DNA from: an uncultured Clostridia bacterium
Lineage (GTDB): Bacteria > Bacillota > Clostridia > Oscillospirales > Acutalibacteraceae
NCBI GenBank assembly: GCA_946184295.1
Contig: CAMHEZ010000004.1
Location: 1 to 64,000, forward strand
DNA length: 64,000 bases
Direction: 5' to 3'
Shown here in pieces: positions 1-10,063 of this stretch (its first letter is position 1; each line of letters starts with the position of its first letter). Position numbers and translations under genes: made by a program. The notes under the pieces were generated by a model. It saw only the letters and a list, made by a program, of their open reading frames with translations, was not told the DNA's origin and did not search any database.

Positions 1-113
1 CGGTTCTGCGCGAATTAGGGATATCCGAGGCTGATATTTTGGGTCAGATTAAAGCCAAGTTCGGTCTTTCCGACGAGGAAATTACGAAATATATGAAATC
101 GACAAAGGCATAA
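1..113 (+). CDS. C-terminal fragment of a protein truncated by the window edge (...VLRELGISEADILGQIKAKFGLSDEEITKYMKSTKA*)
   Basis: Open frame from the window start to TAA at 111-113; helical C-terminus loosely resembles tails of Rpn/PD-(D/E)XK transposase-like proteins, not firm. Confidence 0.55.
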   Translation, partial: VLRELGISEADILGQIKAKFGLSDEEITKYMKSTKA

Positions 114-251
114 GACCAAGCATATGAGCGCGTCGCGGCGGGAAAGTCAATTTCCGGCTGCGGCGTTTTTTTGTTTGAAACCGCCAATTTAACCGCGTTA
201 CGTTGTAAAACACAACAATAACCTCTAAATTACACATAATCAACACTTTTT

Positions 252-378
252 TACTCCAAAATGTTGTAAAGTATTGCAATATGCAAATGACCGTGGTACA
301 ATACAGACACAACAAAAAAACACTACAAAAACTTCACATAGTGATTGCAATTTGTTGAAAGTGATGGCGACCGGGTTG
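252..378 (+). repeat. Promoter-containing direct repeat, unit 1
   Basis: Shares CAAAATGTTGTAA-GTA-TTGCAA...ACTACAAAAA-TTCACATAGTGATTGCA-TTTGTTGAAA with unit 2. Confidence 0.8.
274..302 (+). promoter_or_regulatory. Predicted promoter P1 (TTGCAA-17-TACAAT)
   Basis: -35 at 274-279, -10 at 297-302. Confidence 0.6.
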
Positions 379-467
379 CTCGGAAAGTCTCACTTGCCGC
401 AGAAAATCAACACAAAAGACGATAGAATGCGGCTTTCATCACGGAATCAAAACAATTAAAAATAGTT

Positions 468-592
468 TACTTCAAAATGTTGTAAGTACTTGCAATTGTG
501 AAGATAACGTGATAGAATAAGAACAACAAAAAGCCACTACAAAAAGTTCACATAGTGATTGCATTTTGTTGAAAATGATGACCGAGCGATTG
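468..592 (+). repeat. Promoter-containing direct repeat, unit 2
   Basis: Diverged copy of 252-378, upstream of the surface-protein gene. Confidence 0.8.
490..518 (+). promoter_or_regulatory. Predicted promoter P2 (TTGCAA-17-TAGAAT)
   Basis: -35 at 490-495, -10 at 513-518. Confidence 0.6.
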
Positions 593-697
593 GTCATCGC
601 GTAAGCCGGTATAATTTGCTGCGGCCTTTCTGATTGTCTGTGGCTGCGGCTGTTATAGTAAATATCTCTATATAATATTTTGGAGGATTGATTGTTT

Positions 698-1762
698 ATG
701 AAAAAGACACTTGCTCTTGCCCTGACCGCCGCTATGGCTATCTCCGCTGTCAGCACCACCGCTTTCGCCGCTTCTGTTAACGTGAAGTCTGACGTTGAGC
801 CTTGGGAGAAGACTGCTACTATTACCCTTGTTGACGAAGACAAGGGAGCTGCAACTTCTGATAGCGTTAAGAACCTTCCTACTCTCGCTTCTGATGACGT
901 TTACAAGTTTGTCGGTTGGTCCAAGACTAAGACTGACGCCAGCGAGGATGCATATGCGACGACGGCTGACAAAAAAGTTCTGACGAAGTACGGCGAGATT
1001 TTCGCCATTACTGGCGCTACAGTCGCTGATGCTGATAAGGGCGAAAAGAAAGCCGCTAACAAGGATGTTGCTCTCTACCCTGTCTTCAGACGTTGGAAGA
1101 ACCAGAAGGAACTCGACAAGTGGAAGGAAGATCAGGGCAAGGGTGCTGACGATGAGGCTAAGAAGAAGGCTTTCGAAGACAAGCTGAAGGCTGCTGATGA
1201 ATCTCACAACGCAACCAACAACTGGAACACCGGCAAGACCATCAAGACCGACAAGATCGAGGCTGGCAAGGGCATTGTAGCTGCTAAGCAGAATGCACCT
1301 GTTTTGGCTCCCAGCAATGGCCACGACTCTCAGGTTGTGGGTATCGGCGATCACGATGTAGCTTTCTACTGGGATGACACTCAGACTTCTGCTAAGAAGG
1401 GCGCTGATGGTAGCGCTGCGCCTGACCTGATCAGCGGCAAGAGCACCAGACTGGAGCTTGAGCTGCCCGAAGATTACACCACGAAAGACATGGATGTTAC
1501 CGTTTATGACATCGACGGCTGGTGCAAGGCAACGAAGGTCAAGAAGGCTGACATGATGACCTACGGCAACAAGGTTTATGTCTGGACCTCCAATCCCGGC
1601 CATCGTTTCATCGTTACCCTGAATCCGAAGGGCGCTTCCACCGGTTCTGACAAGTCCAACCCCGCTACCGGCGATTTCAGCGCACTGCCCATCGCTATGC
1701 TCGCAGTCGCAGCTCTCGGCGCAACCGGTTTCGTTGCTTACAAGAAGAGAATGGCTGAGTAA
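698..1762 (+). CDS. Secreted surface protein with C-terminal NPATGD sorting-like signal, TM helix and basic tail
   Basis: Signal peptide MKKTLALALTAAMAISAVSTTAFA; C-term SNPATGDFSALPIAMLAVAALGATGFVAYKKRMAE; RBS tggagg. Confidence 0.85.
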   Translation: MKKTLALALTAAMAISAVSTTAFAASVNVKSDVEPWEKTATITLVDEDKGAATSDSVKNLPTLASDDVYKFVGWSKTKTDASEDAYATTADKKVLTKYGEIFAITGATVADADKGEKKAANKDVALYPVFRRWKNQKELDKWKEDQGKGADDEAKKKAFEDKLKAADESHNATNNWNTGKTIKTDKIEAGKGIVAAKQNAPVLAPSNGHDSQVVGIGDHDVAFYWDDTQTSAKKGADGSAAPDLISGKSTRLELELPEDYTTKDMDVTVYDIDGWCKATKVKKADMMTYGNKVYVWTSNPGHRFIVTLNPKGASTGSDKSNPATGDFSALPIAMLAVAALGATGFVAYKKRMAE

Positions 1763-1880
1763 TTTCCGCAAGGAAACAGTTCTTTAGACTATGCGCTGTT
1801 GGCCGCCCTGTGGTTCACCTCTTCGGGGTGGTCAACAGATAAAGAACATATCACCAAATAATTAAAATCGACAATCAAGT

Positions 1881-1924
1881 AAAGGGCCGCAGTTCGGATT
1901 CGTTCGGATTGCGGCCCTTTGCTC
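1881..1924 (+). terminator. Intrinsic terminator-like hairpin
   Basis: AAAGGGCCGCA...TGCGGCCCTTT inverted repeat downstream of the surface-protein gene. Confidence 0.7.
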
Positions 1925-1950
1925 CAGATGTGTGAAGAAGGTCAAATCAC

Positions 1951-1987
1951 AAAAAACGCCGCAACCCGTGCAGAGGTTACGGCGTTT
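1951..1987 (-). terminator. Terminator for the Rpn-like gene 2054-2977
   Basis: Minus strand AAACGCCGTAACC...GGTTGCGGCGTTTTTT hairpin plus U-run. Confidence 0.7.
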
Positions 1988-2053
1988 GGAGTATTTGTTG
2001 ATTTTACTAAGTTGTGGATAGTGATTTGACTACAAGCGGAGGCGAGAAGGAAA

Positions 2054-2977
2054 TTATGCCTCGATGACTTTTCTGACATCTTCAACCGACAGCCCGGTGA
2101 TTTCCGCCGATTCCTCCACGCTCATGCCCTTTCTGACAAGTCGCAGCGCAATCCGGCCTTTTTCATTCGCGGCTTCGGCCTGAGCTGCTGCGGCTTGCTT
2201 GGCGGCTTCGGCCTGCTTGGCAGCTTCGGCCTGAGCTGCTGCTGCTGCCTGCTTGGCGGCTTCGGCTTCCAGCTTGTATGGCAGTAATCTCTTGTTGACG
2301 TAATCTTCCAAAACTTGATTCATTTCGGGTTCCTCCTTGTCTTTTTCCTTAAAATACGTTGCTTTCTCTTGCAATGGGAAATAATACATGGTTTGAGAAT
2401 TTTTGCACGTGAAATCGTGCATGAGCATACCCAGCGGTGTGTCGTCAGCGTGTGACGCGTTGATATAAATGATATGCTGTCCGTCGTCAAACGGCTGCTG
2501 CATCTCTTCAATGACCCGATTAATATGATAGATAGGCAAGCCGCCGTTCAGAACATCTTTTTCGGTGATGAAGATAATATACGTCTCGCGGAGATCTTCG
2601 TATTTTTCGCCTTTTTTGAAAAATTCGCTGTCCATCATACTGCCATAAAACCTGGCTCGCCGGGGAATGGCGCCTTCTTCCGGTTTTTGTACCTCAATGT
2701 CATACAGCCTGCCGTCTTTGTCAACTGCTGCCGCGTCCAGTATCACAGAGTGTCCGCCCAGTCCCTTGATGGAATACTGTGTGGAAGCGCGCGTGACTAC
2801 CAGATCATCCCGGTTCAGAATGATTCGCAGGATAAATTGGGTCAGCTCTGTGTCGTTTTGAAAAACCACCGCAAAAAAAGCGTCGTCTATCAGTCTGAGG
2901 TGTCTGATAACATTTCGTTTTTCATCGTCAATCAATGGAATGGATTGGTTCCCATTATCACGCTCGTCGCTCTGCAT
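2054..2977 (-). CDS. PD-(D/E)XK nuclease family transposase / Rpn-type protein, copy 1
   Basis: RLIDDAFFAVVFQND...LDAAAVDKDGRLYDIEVQ...IPRRARFYGSMMDSEFFKKG family signature; Ala-rich linker; C-term RKGMSVEESAEITGLSVEDVRKVIEA. Confidence 0.85.
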   Translation of the reverse strand: MQSDERDNGNQSIPLIDDEKRNVIRHLRLIDDAFFAVVFQNDTELTQFILRIILNRDDLVVTRASTQYSIKGLGGHSVILDAAAVDKDGRLYDIEVQKPEEGAIPRRARFYGSMMDSEFFKKGEKYEDLRETYIIFITEKDVLNGGLPIYHINRVIEEMQQPFDDGQHIIYINASHADDTPLGMLMHDFTCKNSQTMYYFPLQEKATYFKEKDKEEPEMNQVLEDYVNKRLLPYKLEAEAAKQAAAAAQAEAAKQAEAAKQAAAAQAEAANEKGRIALRLVRKGMSVEESAEITGLSVEDVRKVIEA

Positions 2978-3010
2978 TGCACATCACCCCTTTCGAGTAT
3001 TTCCGATTTT

Positions 3011-3039
3011 ATTATATCAAATCTCATCATATTTTGCAA
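3011..3039 (-). promoter_or_regulatory. Promoter of Rpn-like copy 1 (TTGCAA-17-TATAAT)
   Basis: Minus strand: -35 at 3034-3039, -10 at 3011-3016. Confidence 0.7.
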
Positions 3040-3264
3040 GTGACGGTTATAAGAGAAGATGAAATTGTGATAATAACTATATATGATACTAATTATTTGA
3101 CACTTTTTACAAAAATAGGCTAAAACCAAAAAAGTTATAACTAACATCTTCCCAAAAGCATCACTTTGTGCTAAAATATTGATGATAGTTTGAATACTAT
3201 GTTGATTGTTGATTTTTCATTATATGTTTCATCATTTTATTATTTTATGATTTTAGGAGGTCAG

Positions 3265-5338
3265 ATGGTTATGAAAGCAATGAAACTTAACCCGAAGCGT
3301 CTGTTGAGTGTGGCTGTGGCGGCGGCACTCATCGTGTCGGCCGTCGGCGTGAGGGAGCTTGTCGGACGCTATGCCCCGGTGACCGCGCCGGGCGTGACGG
3401 TGTTTGCGGACGAAATTACCCCGACAGAGCCGGCGGAGCAAAACGTCGATGAAACCGGCGAAGATTTGACAGACGGGCAGAACGACGAACCGGCGGAGGT
3501 ACCGGCGGAAGAACCAGCAGAAGGAACTGGCGATGCAACCGACGGAGATACCCGTAACGAAACCGGCGATGAAACCGGCGGGGGCGAACCCACGCGAGAC
3601 GGAACGCCCGCTTCTCCGACCGATCCGGCAAACACGGATCAGACGAATCTGGATGAGGCCGTAAGAAGCGCGGAAATTGTGCAGGAGCATGTCACGACAG
3701 TAAACGGAACTGATGAATATGCGCTCGCGAAGGCTGCATATGATGCGGCACTCATAGCGTTAGATGACGCTGAAACCGCATTGGCGCTAGTGCCTGAGAA
3801 CAGTAAGGCTAAAACGACAGACGGCATTAAAGGCTAGTGAAACTAATTTGACCGGGTTGCTGACGGCAGCGGAAGCAACTTGGTTGCATGATGCCTATAC
3901 GGAGGCTGGTCTTGCCAAAGGCTTCGCCACAGCAGTGACCAATAACCTTGCAGAGCAGAAAGCCGCGCATCCGAATAAGCCGACTGAGTGCAATCCGGCG
4001 GCGAAGAGCAGCGATTTGGCGAATGCCAAAACAAGTGCCAATAACGCGAGAGAGGCACTTGACAAGGTGCGCTCCTCTACAACGGCGGTTAGTTCAGACG
4101 ATGAAAAAACATATGCTGAGGTCAAAGCTGCTGTAGAAGCGGCGGAAAAGGCCGTCAAGGACGCCCAGCTTGCCGTTGACGAGATGTATTTGCAGCAGGC
4201 CGTGGACTATATTGCCGCAGCGGACGAAGCCACCAACGCGGTGTATGATATTATCAAAAAAACAGATACCAATGACGAGGCGGCAAGAAAGGCCGCGAAG
4301 GTACAATGCAATGCGAAGATCAGCGAGGCTACCCAGAATTATAACAACGCAAAAGAGGCCTACGCCGCTGCCTCTGTTGCCGGCAAAGCCCAATTGACGA
4401 CATACAAGGACTTGCCCAAGTCGCTGAGCAATACTGAGTCTTTGATTCAGTACTCCAAGAATCAAGTTACCATCAAGCTGGCAAGCGATGCGGAAAAGAT
4501 TGGCGCGGCAAATGAGTTGAGCCAGCAGGCGGAGGATCTGTATAAACAGATTGACGATGAAAACGCCAAGGGCGCAGACGCCGACACGGACCAGATTTAT
4601 GAATGGTGGTATGACGCCAAAGATAAAAATGAAGAGGCAAAGGAGATTCTCAACAGCGTTTCGGATAAAACGACTGATAATTACAGCCAAGCCAAGGATA
4701 AAGTAGACGCAAATGACAAAAAAAAGCAAACGACATACGATGATATTCCCTTTGCCACAGACGGTACGAAATCGTATAAGTACGATGAGGTTACAGCTAA
4801 GATCATCAAGTTCAGCAGTTCCGATGCGCAGGAATATCTGGATATTCTGAAGAAGAGCAGCGCCGGTAAGAATGTAGATTTCAGCAGAGGCGTGATATTC
4901 GATGTTAGACTTGTTGCAAAAGACAGCGGCAAGACCGTGACGCCCATCGGAAATCAGCGCTTTAATGTCGAGCTGAATTTGAACGAGTTTACCGAGGAAG
5001 AGCTGAAAAACGCCAAGGTTTTCCATATTGATGAGAAAAACGGCAATAAAGTCGAGTTGGTCGGCAGTGTTTCCCAGCACAGCGCAACGATTGAAAAGAG
5101 CGCAAGCAAAAAATGCTGGATCAGCGTTTGGTGCGGCTCCTTCAGCCCCTACGGTGTGGGGGATATCGCCTCGGCTGCCGCCGTCACGTCCTCTGCGCCC
5201 AGCACGGGGCAGAAGAATCCCAATACCGGTGATTTCAGCGCGCTCCCCATCGTGCTGATCTGTGTCGTAGCGCTCGGCGGCATCGGCGGCGTGCTGGCGT
5301 ACAGAAAGAAAAAGGCCGCAGAGGAAGAAGAAGAATAA
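3265..5338 (+). pseudogene. Surface protein with NPNTGD C-terminal sorting-like signal, interrupted by a +1 frameshift near 3791-3837
   Basis: Frame 1 (signal peptide, Pro/Glu-rich region) ends at TAG 3835-3837; frame 2 is open 3791-5338 and ends NPNTGDFSALPIVLICVVALGGIGGVLAYRKKK; RBS aggagg at 3255. Confidence 0.75.
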
Positions 5339-5387
5339 TCGCTTCTGACGGCACAAACGCCATCAAATAAAAATGTAAAGTAAAAAC

Positions 5388-5436
5388 CGCGGACGGCGTT
5401 TCCTCCTGTGAGGAACCAACCGTCCGCGGCTTTTGA
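5388..5436. terminator. Bidirectional terminator hairpin
   Basis: CCGCGGACGG...CCGTCCGCGG with flanking A/T runs between convergent genes. Confidence 0.8.
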
Positions 5437-5462
5437 TTTTTTCGCGTAAGTGATTTAAAACA

Positions 5463-6335
5463 TCAAGCCTGCGCGAGTTTGCGGACTGTCTCCACGGGCA
5501 GACCGGTAATTTCAGCCGATTTCTCCATGGTGAAGCCACTTGCTACCAGTCGCAGCGCAATTTGATTCTTTTCGGCCTCTGCTTTCGCCTCAACCTCAGC
5601 GGTTTTTGCCTCAGCCTCTGCGGTTTTTGCCTCAGCCTCTGCTATTTCTACCTTGTAAGTTTCGGTTCGTTCCTGAATGTAATCTTCCAACAGTTGGCAC
5701 ATAGTATGTTCCCCCTTATCTTCCTTGTAATATTGTGTCTTTTTTGTCAGATTGGCATAGAACATTTCCTTCGGATTGCTGCACATGAAATCATGCATCA
5801 GTTCACCCAGCGGTGTGATATCAGTATATGACGCATTGACATAGATCATGTGTGCGCCATCGTCAAATAAACTGCCATTTTCGCGAATCACGCGGTCGAT
5901 ATGATAAATAGGCAGATTGCCTTTTAAAATATCATTTTCGGTGATAAAGATAACATAAATTTCACAAAGTTCCTCGTGTGCTTGTCCTTTTTTGAAAAAT
6001 TCACTGTCAATCAGGCTGCCGTAAAAACGGGCACGTCTGGGAATGGCTCCCTCATTCGGCTTTTGCACCTCGATGTTGTAGACTTTGCCATCCCGATCCC
6101 TGGCCAAAGCGTCTAATACGGCGGAATGCCCGCCAAGTCCTTTGATAGAATACTGCGTCTTGACATCCGTTACCGTTAAATCATCTCTGTCCAGAATAAT
6201 TTTGAGCATCCATTCCGTCAAGGCTGGGTCGTTGTCAAAGCAAACGGCAAAAAACGCATCGTCAATCAGGCGAAGCTGCTTGATAATCGCCCGTTTTTTT
6301 TCATCTACTAACGTGGCGTGTTTCTCCTGTATCAA
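5463..6335 (-). CDS. PD-(D/E)XK nuclease family transposase / Rpn-type protein, copy 2
   Basis: Paralogue of 2054-2977; TTG start chosen from AAAGGAGAG spacing and because ATG 6359 would lie before the expected transcription start. Confidence 0.85.
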   Translation of the reverse strand: MIQEKHATLVDEKKRAIIKQLRLIDDAFFAVCFDNDPALTEWMLKIILDRDDLTVTDVKTQYSIKGLGGHSAVLDALARDRDGKVYNIEVQKPNEGAIPRRARFYGSLIDSEFFKKGQAHEELCEIYVIFITENDILKGNLPIYHIDRVIRENGSLFDDGAHMIYVNASYTDITPLGELMHDFMCSNPKEMFYANLTKKTQYYKEDKGEHTMCQLLEDYIQERTETYKVEIAEAEAKTAEAEAKTAEVEAKAEAEKNQIALRLVASGFTMEKSAEITGLPVETVRKLAQA

Positions 6336-6363
6336 GTATATCCTCTCCTTTCGCCGCACTACT

Positions 6364-6392
6364 ATTATAACATATCATAGGCAGAATTGCAA
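6364..6392 (-). promoter_or_regulatory. Promoter of Rpn-like copy 2 (TTGCAA-17-TATAAT)
   Basis: Minus strand: -35 at 6387-6392, -10 at 6364-6369. Confidence 0.7.
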
Positions 6393-6414
6393 CCGATATG
6401 AGATTATGAGGGTT

Positions 6415-6453
6415 GGAAAAAAATCGGAAGAGGCCTGCTCATGAGCCTCTTCC
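6415..6453 (-). terminator. Terminator of the ecf operon
   Basis: Minus strand GGAAGAGGC...GCCTCTTCC followed by GATTTTTTT. Confidence 0.75.
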
Positions 6454-6467
6454 GAGCGGTTTATATT

Positions 6468-7286
6468 TCAATGTACCAAAGCCGGCGCCAGTGTGTTCAA
6501 ATAGATGATACCTCCGCAAGCGGCGGCCACCAATACGAATGCGAAAATGTCGCGGAAGCGGTAGCGCAGCACATTCAGCCGTGTGCGTCCCTCGCCGCCC
6601 GTGTAGCAGCGGCAGTCCATGGCGGTAGCCAGCTCAAAGGCGCGCCGGAAGGACGAGATGAAGAGCGGAATCAGAATCGGAATGAGCGCCTTGGCGCGTT
6701 TCATCATGCCGCCGCTTTCGAGATCGGCGCCGCGTGCCTTCTGCGCGTTCATAATCTTTTCGGTTTCCTCCAGCAGCGTGGGAATAAATCGCAGCGCGAT
6801 GGTCATCATCATAGCCAGCTCATGCACCGGCACCTTGACGACGTTGAGCGGTTTGAGCAGCCGTTCAATGGCGGCGGTCAGGTCAGTGGGGGAAGTGGTG
6901 TAGGTCAGCATCGAGCTGATAATGATAATCAGCACCAGCCGCATGGCGATGAAAGCGCTTTGCCACAGGCCTTCCTTTGTGACGGTGAAGAAGGACCATT
7001 GGAACAGCACCGTGTCCCCGCGCAGATACAGCATATTCAGCACGGAGGTGAAGACAATCAGAAACCAGATGGCTTTCAGCCCCTTGAAATACATAACGGG
7101 GGAAATGCGCGTCAGCAGCATGGCGACAAGCACGAACCCGAGCATCAGCCCCATGGAAAACATATTTTTCGCCAGAAACACAAAGATAATCAGCGCCGTC
7201 ATGACGATAATCTTCATACGGGGGTCGAGCTTGTGAATGAAGGATTTGCCGGGCATAAACTGCCCGATAGTGATATCGGCAATCAT
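6468..7286 (-). CDS. ecfT: Energy-coupling factor transporter transmembrane protein EcfT
   Basis: EcfT/CbiQ-like membrane protein with SFIHKLDPRMKI and QKARGAD; follows ecfA2. Confidence 0.93.
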   Translation of the reverse strand: MIADITIGQFMPGKSFIHKLDPRMKIIVMTALIIFVFLAKNMFSMGLMLGFVLVAMLLTRISPVMYFKGLKAIWFLIVFTSVLNMLYLRGDTVLFQWSFFTVTKEGLWQSAFIAMRLVLIIIISSMLTYTTSPTDLTAAIERLLKPLNVVKVPVHELAMMMTIALRFIPTLLEETEKIMNAQKARGADLESGGMMKRAKALIPILIPLFISSFRRAFELATAMDCRCYTGGEGRTRLNVLRYRFRDIFAFVLVAAACGGIIYLNTLAPALVH

Positions 7287-8164
7287 TATGCGTTTCCTCC
7301 TTCCGTTCCGGCGCCGCGCAGATAAGCCAGCGCGGCGGCCTTGGCCTGTTCCATCGTGTAAACGCCGGTATCCACGTCCGCGCCAAGTTTTTTCAATTCC
7401 AGAAAAACCTGCGTGACCTGCGGCACTTTGAGGCCGATTTCGGCGAGGTGTTCGCCCTGTTTGAAGACATTTTCAGTGGTGTCGAACATTTCGACATTGC
7501 CGTGATTCATGACCAGCACGCGGTCGGCCACACGCGCGATGTCTTCCATCGAGTGGGACACCAGCAGCACGGTGCTGCCGGTCTGCTCGCGGTATTTTTT
7601 TATTTGATTCAGGATTCTGTCGCGCCCTTTGGGATCAAGTCCCGCCGTCGGCTCGTCCAGAATCAAGACCTTCGGTTCCATGGCGATCACGCCCGCGATG
7701 GCCGCGCGGCGCTTCTCACCGCCGGAAAGATCAAAGGGGGATTTTTCCAGCAGCGACTCCTTCAGACCGGCAAATTCCGCCGCCCGCCGCACGACAGCGT
7801 CCAGCTCGTCCTTGTTGTGAATGCCCTTGTTGGTGGGGCCGAAGGCGATATCCTTATAGACCGTCTCTTCAAAGAGCTGGTATTCAGGGTACTGAAACAC
7901 CAGCCCGACCGCAAAGCGAACTTTGCGGATTTCTTTGGGTTTGGCCCAGATATCAACGCCGTTCAAGAGAATTTTGCCGGATTCGGGTTTCAGCAATCCG
8001 TTGAGCAGTTGCACCAAAGTGGATTTGCCGGAGCCGGTGTGACCGATCACGCCGATAAATTCGCCCTCATTGATAGAGATGTCCGCGCCGTGGAGCGCGA
8101 CTTTTTCAAATGGCGTGCCTTTGCCGTAGATATAGCGCAGATTTTGTGTTTCAATTAATGCCAA
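7286..8164 (-). CDS. ecfA2: Energy-coupling factor transporter ATPase EcfA2
   Basis: Walker A GHTGSGKST, LSGGEKRR, VLILDEPTAGLDP. Confidence 0.93.
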   Translation of the reverse strand: MALIETQNLRYIYGKGTPFEKVALHGADISINEGEFIGVIGHTGSGKSTLVQLLNGLLKPESGKILLNGVDIWAKPKEIRKVRFAVGLVFQYPEYQLFEETVYKDIAFGPTNKGIHNKDELDAVVRRAAEFAGLKESLLEKSPFDLSGGEKRRAAIAGVIAMEPKVLILDEPTAGLDPKGRDRILNQIKKYREQTGSTVLLVSHSMEDIARVADRVLVMNHGNVEMFDTTENVFKQGEHLAEIGLKVPQVTQVFLELKKLGADVDTGVYTMEQAKAAALAYLRGAGTEGGNA

Positions 8165-8200
8165 TCCAATGTCCTCCTTACGAATGAATCATGCCCACAT

Positions 8201-9085
8201 TCATTGCTGTTGTCTCGCTGCGAAAATGGCTTTTGCACATTCTTCAGGAGTCAAGATATCGGCGGGTATCCCGGAAAAGCCCATGTCGCGCAAAGATTGC
8301 GCCAGTTCGGTAGGCTGGGGTACGTCGAGATGGACGGCGCGGAGCATATCAATTTGAGAGAAAACCTCTTTCGGCGTGCCTTCGGTGAGAATCTTGCCGT
8401 CATTGATGATGATCACGCGATCCGCACGTGCCGCCTCGTCCATGTAATGGGTGATGAGTACGACCGTGATGCCGAGTTCGCCCGTCAGCTTGTCGATGGT
8501 ATCCATGACCTCCTGCCTTCCGCGCGGGTCCAGCATGGCGGTGGGTTCGTCAAACACGATACACTTGGGGCGCATAGCGATGATACCCGCGATGGCGACG
8601 CGCTGTTTTTGTCCGCCGGATAGCTTGTGGGGGGCGTGGCGGCGGTATTCATACATGCCGACGGTTTTGAGGGCGTCGTCCACCAGTACGCGGATTTCCT
8701 CCGACGGCACGCCGAGATTTTCGGGGCCGAAGGCGACGTCCTCCTCCACGATGGTGGCGACAAGCTGGTTGTCGGGATTCTGAAAGACCATGCCCACAGT
8801 GCGGCGGATTTCGGTGAGCAGTTCCTCGTCGGCCGTATCCATGCCGCCGACCAGCACCTTGCCGCCGCTAGGCAGCAGAATGGCGTTCATGTGCTTGGCC
8901 ATAGTGGACTTGCCGGAGCCGTTGTGCCCCAGCAGCGCGACAAATTCGCCCTTTCTGATGTCGATGGAAACGCCGTGCAGCACTTCCTTCGGCTCGCCGC
9001 CGTCAGTGCTTTCGTACGCAAAATACACGTCCTGCGCAGAAATCTGCACTTCCAGATTGTCTGAGGTAATGTTTGTGTGTTCCAT
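8201..9085 (-). CDS. ecfA1: Energy-coupling factor transporter ATPase EcfA1
   Basis: [32 protein letters not shown] 9085 with AAAGGA RBS. Confidence 0.92.
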   Translation of the reverse strand: MEHTNITSDNLEVQISAQDVYFAYESTDGGEPKEVLHGVSIDIRKGEFVALLGHNGSGKSTMAKHMNAILLPSGGKVLVGGMDTADEELLTEIRRTVGMVFQNPDNQLVATIVEEDVAFGPENLGVPSEEIRVLVDDALKTVGMYEYRRHAPHKLSGGQKQRVAIAGIIAMRPKCIVFDEPTAMLDPRGRQEVMDTIDKLTGELGITVVLITHYMDEAARADRVIIINDGKILTEGTPKEVFSQIDMLRAVHLDVPQPTELAQSLRDMGFSGIPADILTPEECAKAIFAARQQQ

Positions 9086-9175
9086 AATACATTCCTTTGA
9101 AGATATAAAAATATAAAAAATATATTCCAGCGCGGAGCGCTCCAATATGATTCTTTATTCATTATTCGTTATTCA

Positions 9176-10063
9176 CTATTCTTTTAGCGCCGCAGGCGCG
9201 CTATTGCGCCACGTTGCCGTTGCGCCGCAGGGGAGAATGAGACCTGTTTCGGTGACGGGCAGGCCGATTTCCTCCGCGCTGATGACGCCGCCGAATTTGG
9301 GCTGCAAAATCGCGCCGTTGAGGTAATTCATGACGGAGGGACTCAGGCCGGTGGTGTAGCTGTTGATGTTGAAAAAGAGAGGATCGTCGGTGAGGACATT
9401 GGCGCAAAGTTCGACGAGAGAATAAATCTGATCCTCCAGTTTCCATACCTCGCCGCCGGGGCCTCTTCCGTAGCTGGGCGGGTCCATGATGACCGCGTCG
9501 TAACGGCTGCCGCGGCGGATTTCGCGCTGCACGAATTTGATGCAGTCGTCCACAATCCAGCGCTGGGGCAGCTTATCGAGGCCGGACGAAGCGGCGTTTT
9601 CGCGCGCCCACTGGGTCATGCCCTTGGAAGCGTCCACATGGCAGACGTTCGCGCCGGCCGAGAGACAGGCCAGCGTCGCGCCGCCGGTGTAAGCGAAGAG
9701 ATTCAGCACCTTGATGGGACGGTTTGCGCCGCGTATCATGGCGGCCATATCGTCCCAATTGACGGCCTGCTCCGGGAAAAGACCCGTGTGTTTGAAGCCC
9801 ATGGGCTTAATGTTGAAGGTGAGCGATTTGTAATGCACCTGCCACACATCGGGAATTTTTTTCATCACTTCCCAGTTGCCGCCGCCCGAAGAGGAGCGGT
9901 GATAACGGGCGTGAGCATTGTGCCAGAGGGGATTTTTGCGGGGAGTGTTCCAGATGATCTGGGGGTCGGGACGGATTAAAATGATATTGCCCCAGCGTTC
10001 CAGCCGTTCACCGGAGGAGGCGTCAATCAGCTCGTATTCCGTCCAGTCGTTTGAATATCTCAT
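9176..10063 (-). CDS. Class I SAM-dependent methyltransferase (RlmI-like family)
   Basis: VLNLFAYTGGATLACLSAGANVCHVDASKG and DAVIMDPPSYGRG motifs. Confidence 0.85.
   Translation of the reverse strand: MRYSNDWTEYELIDASSGERLERWGNIILIRPDPQIIWNTPRKNPLWHNAHARYHRSSSGGGNWEVMKKIPDVWQVHYKSLTFNIKPMGFKHTGLFPEQAVNWDDMAAMIRGANRPIKVLNLFAYTGGATLACLSAGANVCHVDASKGMTQWARENAASSGLDKLPQRWIVDDCIKFVQREIRRGSRYDAVIMDPPSYGRGPGGEVWKLEDQIYSLVELCANVLTDDPLFFNINSYTTGLSPSVMNYLNGAILQPKFGGVISAEEIGLPVTETGLILPCGATATWRNSAPAALKE

Noticed and set aside
82-315. 77-aa minus-strand ORF and 61-aa plus ORF at 274-459
   Set aside because: They overlap the promoter repeats, have no RBS or homologous features, and are best explained as regulatory DNA.
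2474-3043. 189-aa + strand ORF opposite the Rpn-like gene
   Set aside because: Lies antisense to a clear PD-(D/E)XK family CDS and has no recognisable features.
9122-9175. ATATT-GCGC-AATAT dyad and TTATTCATTATTCGTTATTCACTATTC stretch upstream of ecfA1
   Set aside because: Probably a weak terminator plus AT-rich low-complexity spacer; no riboswitch fold recognised.
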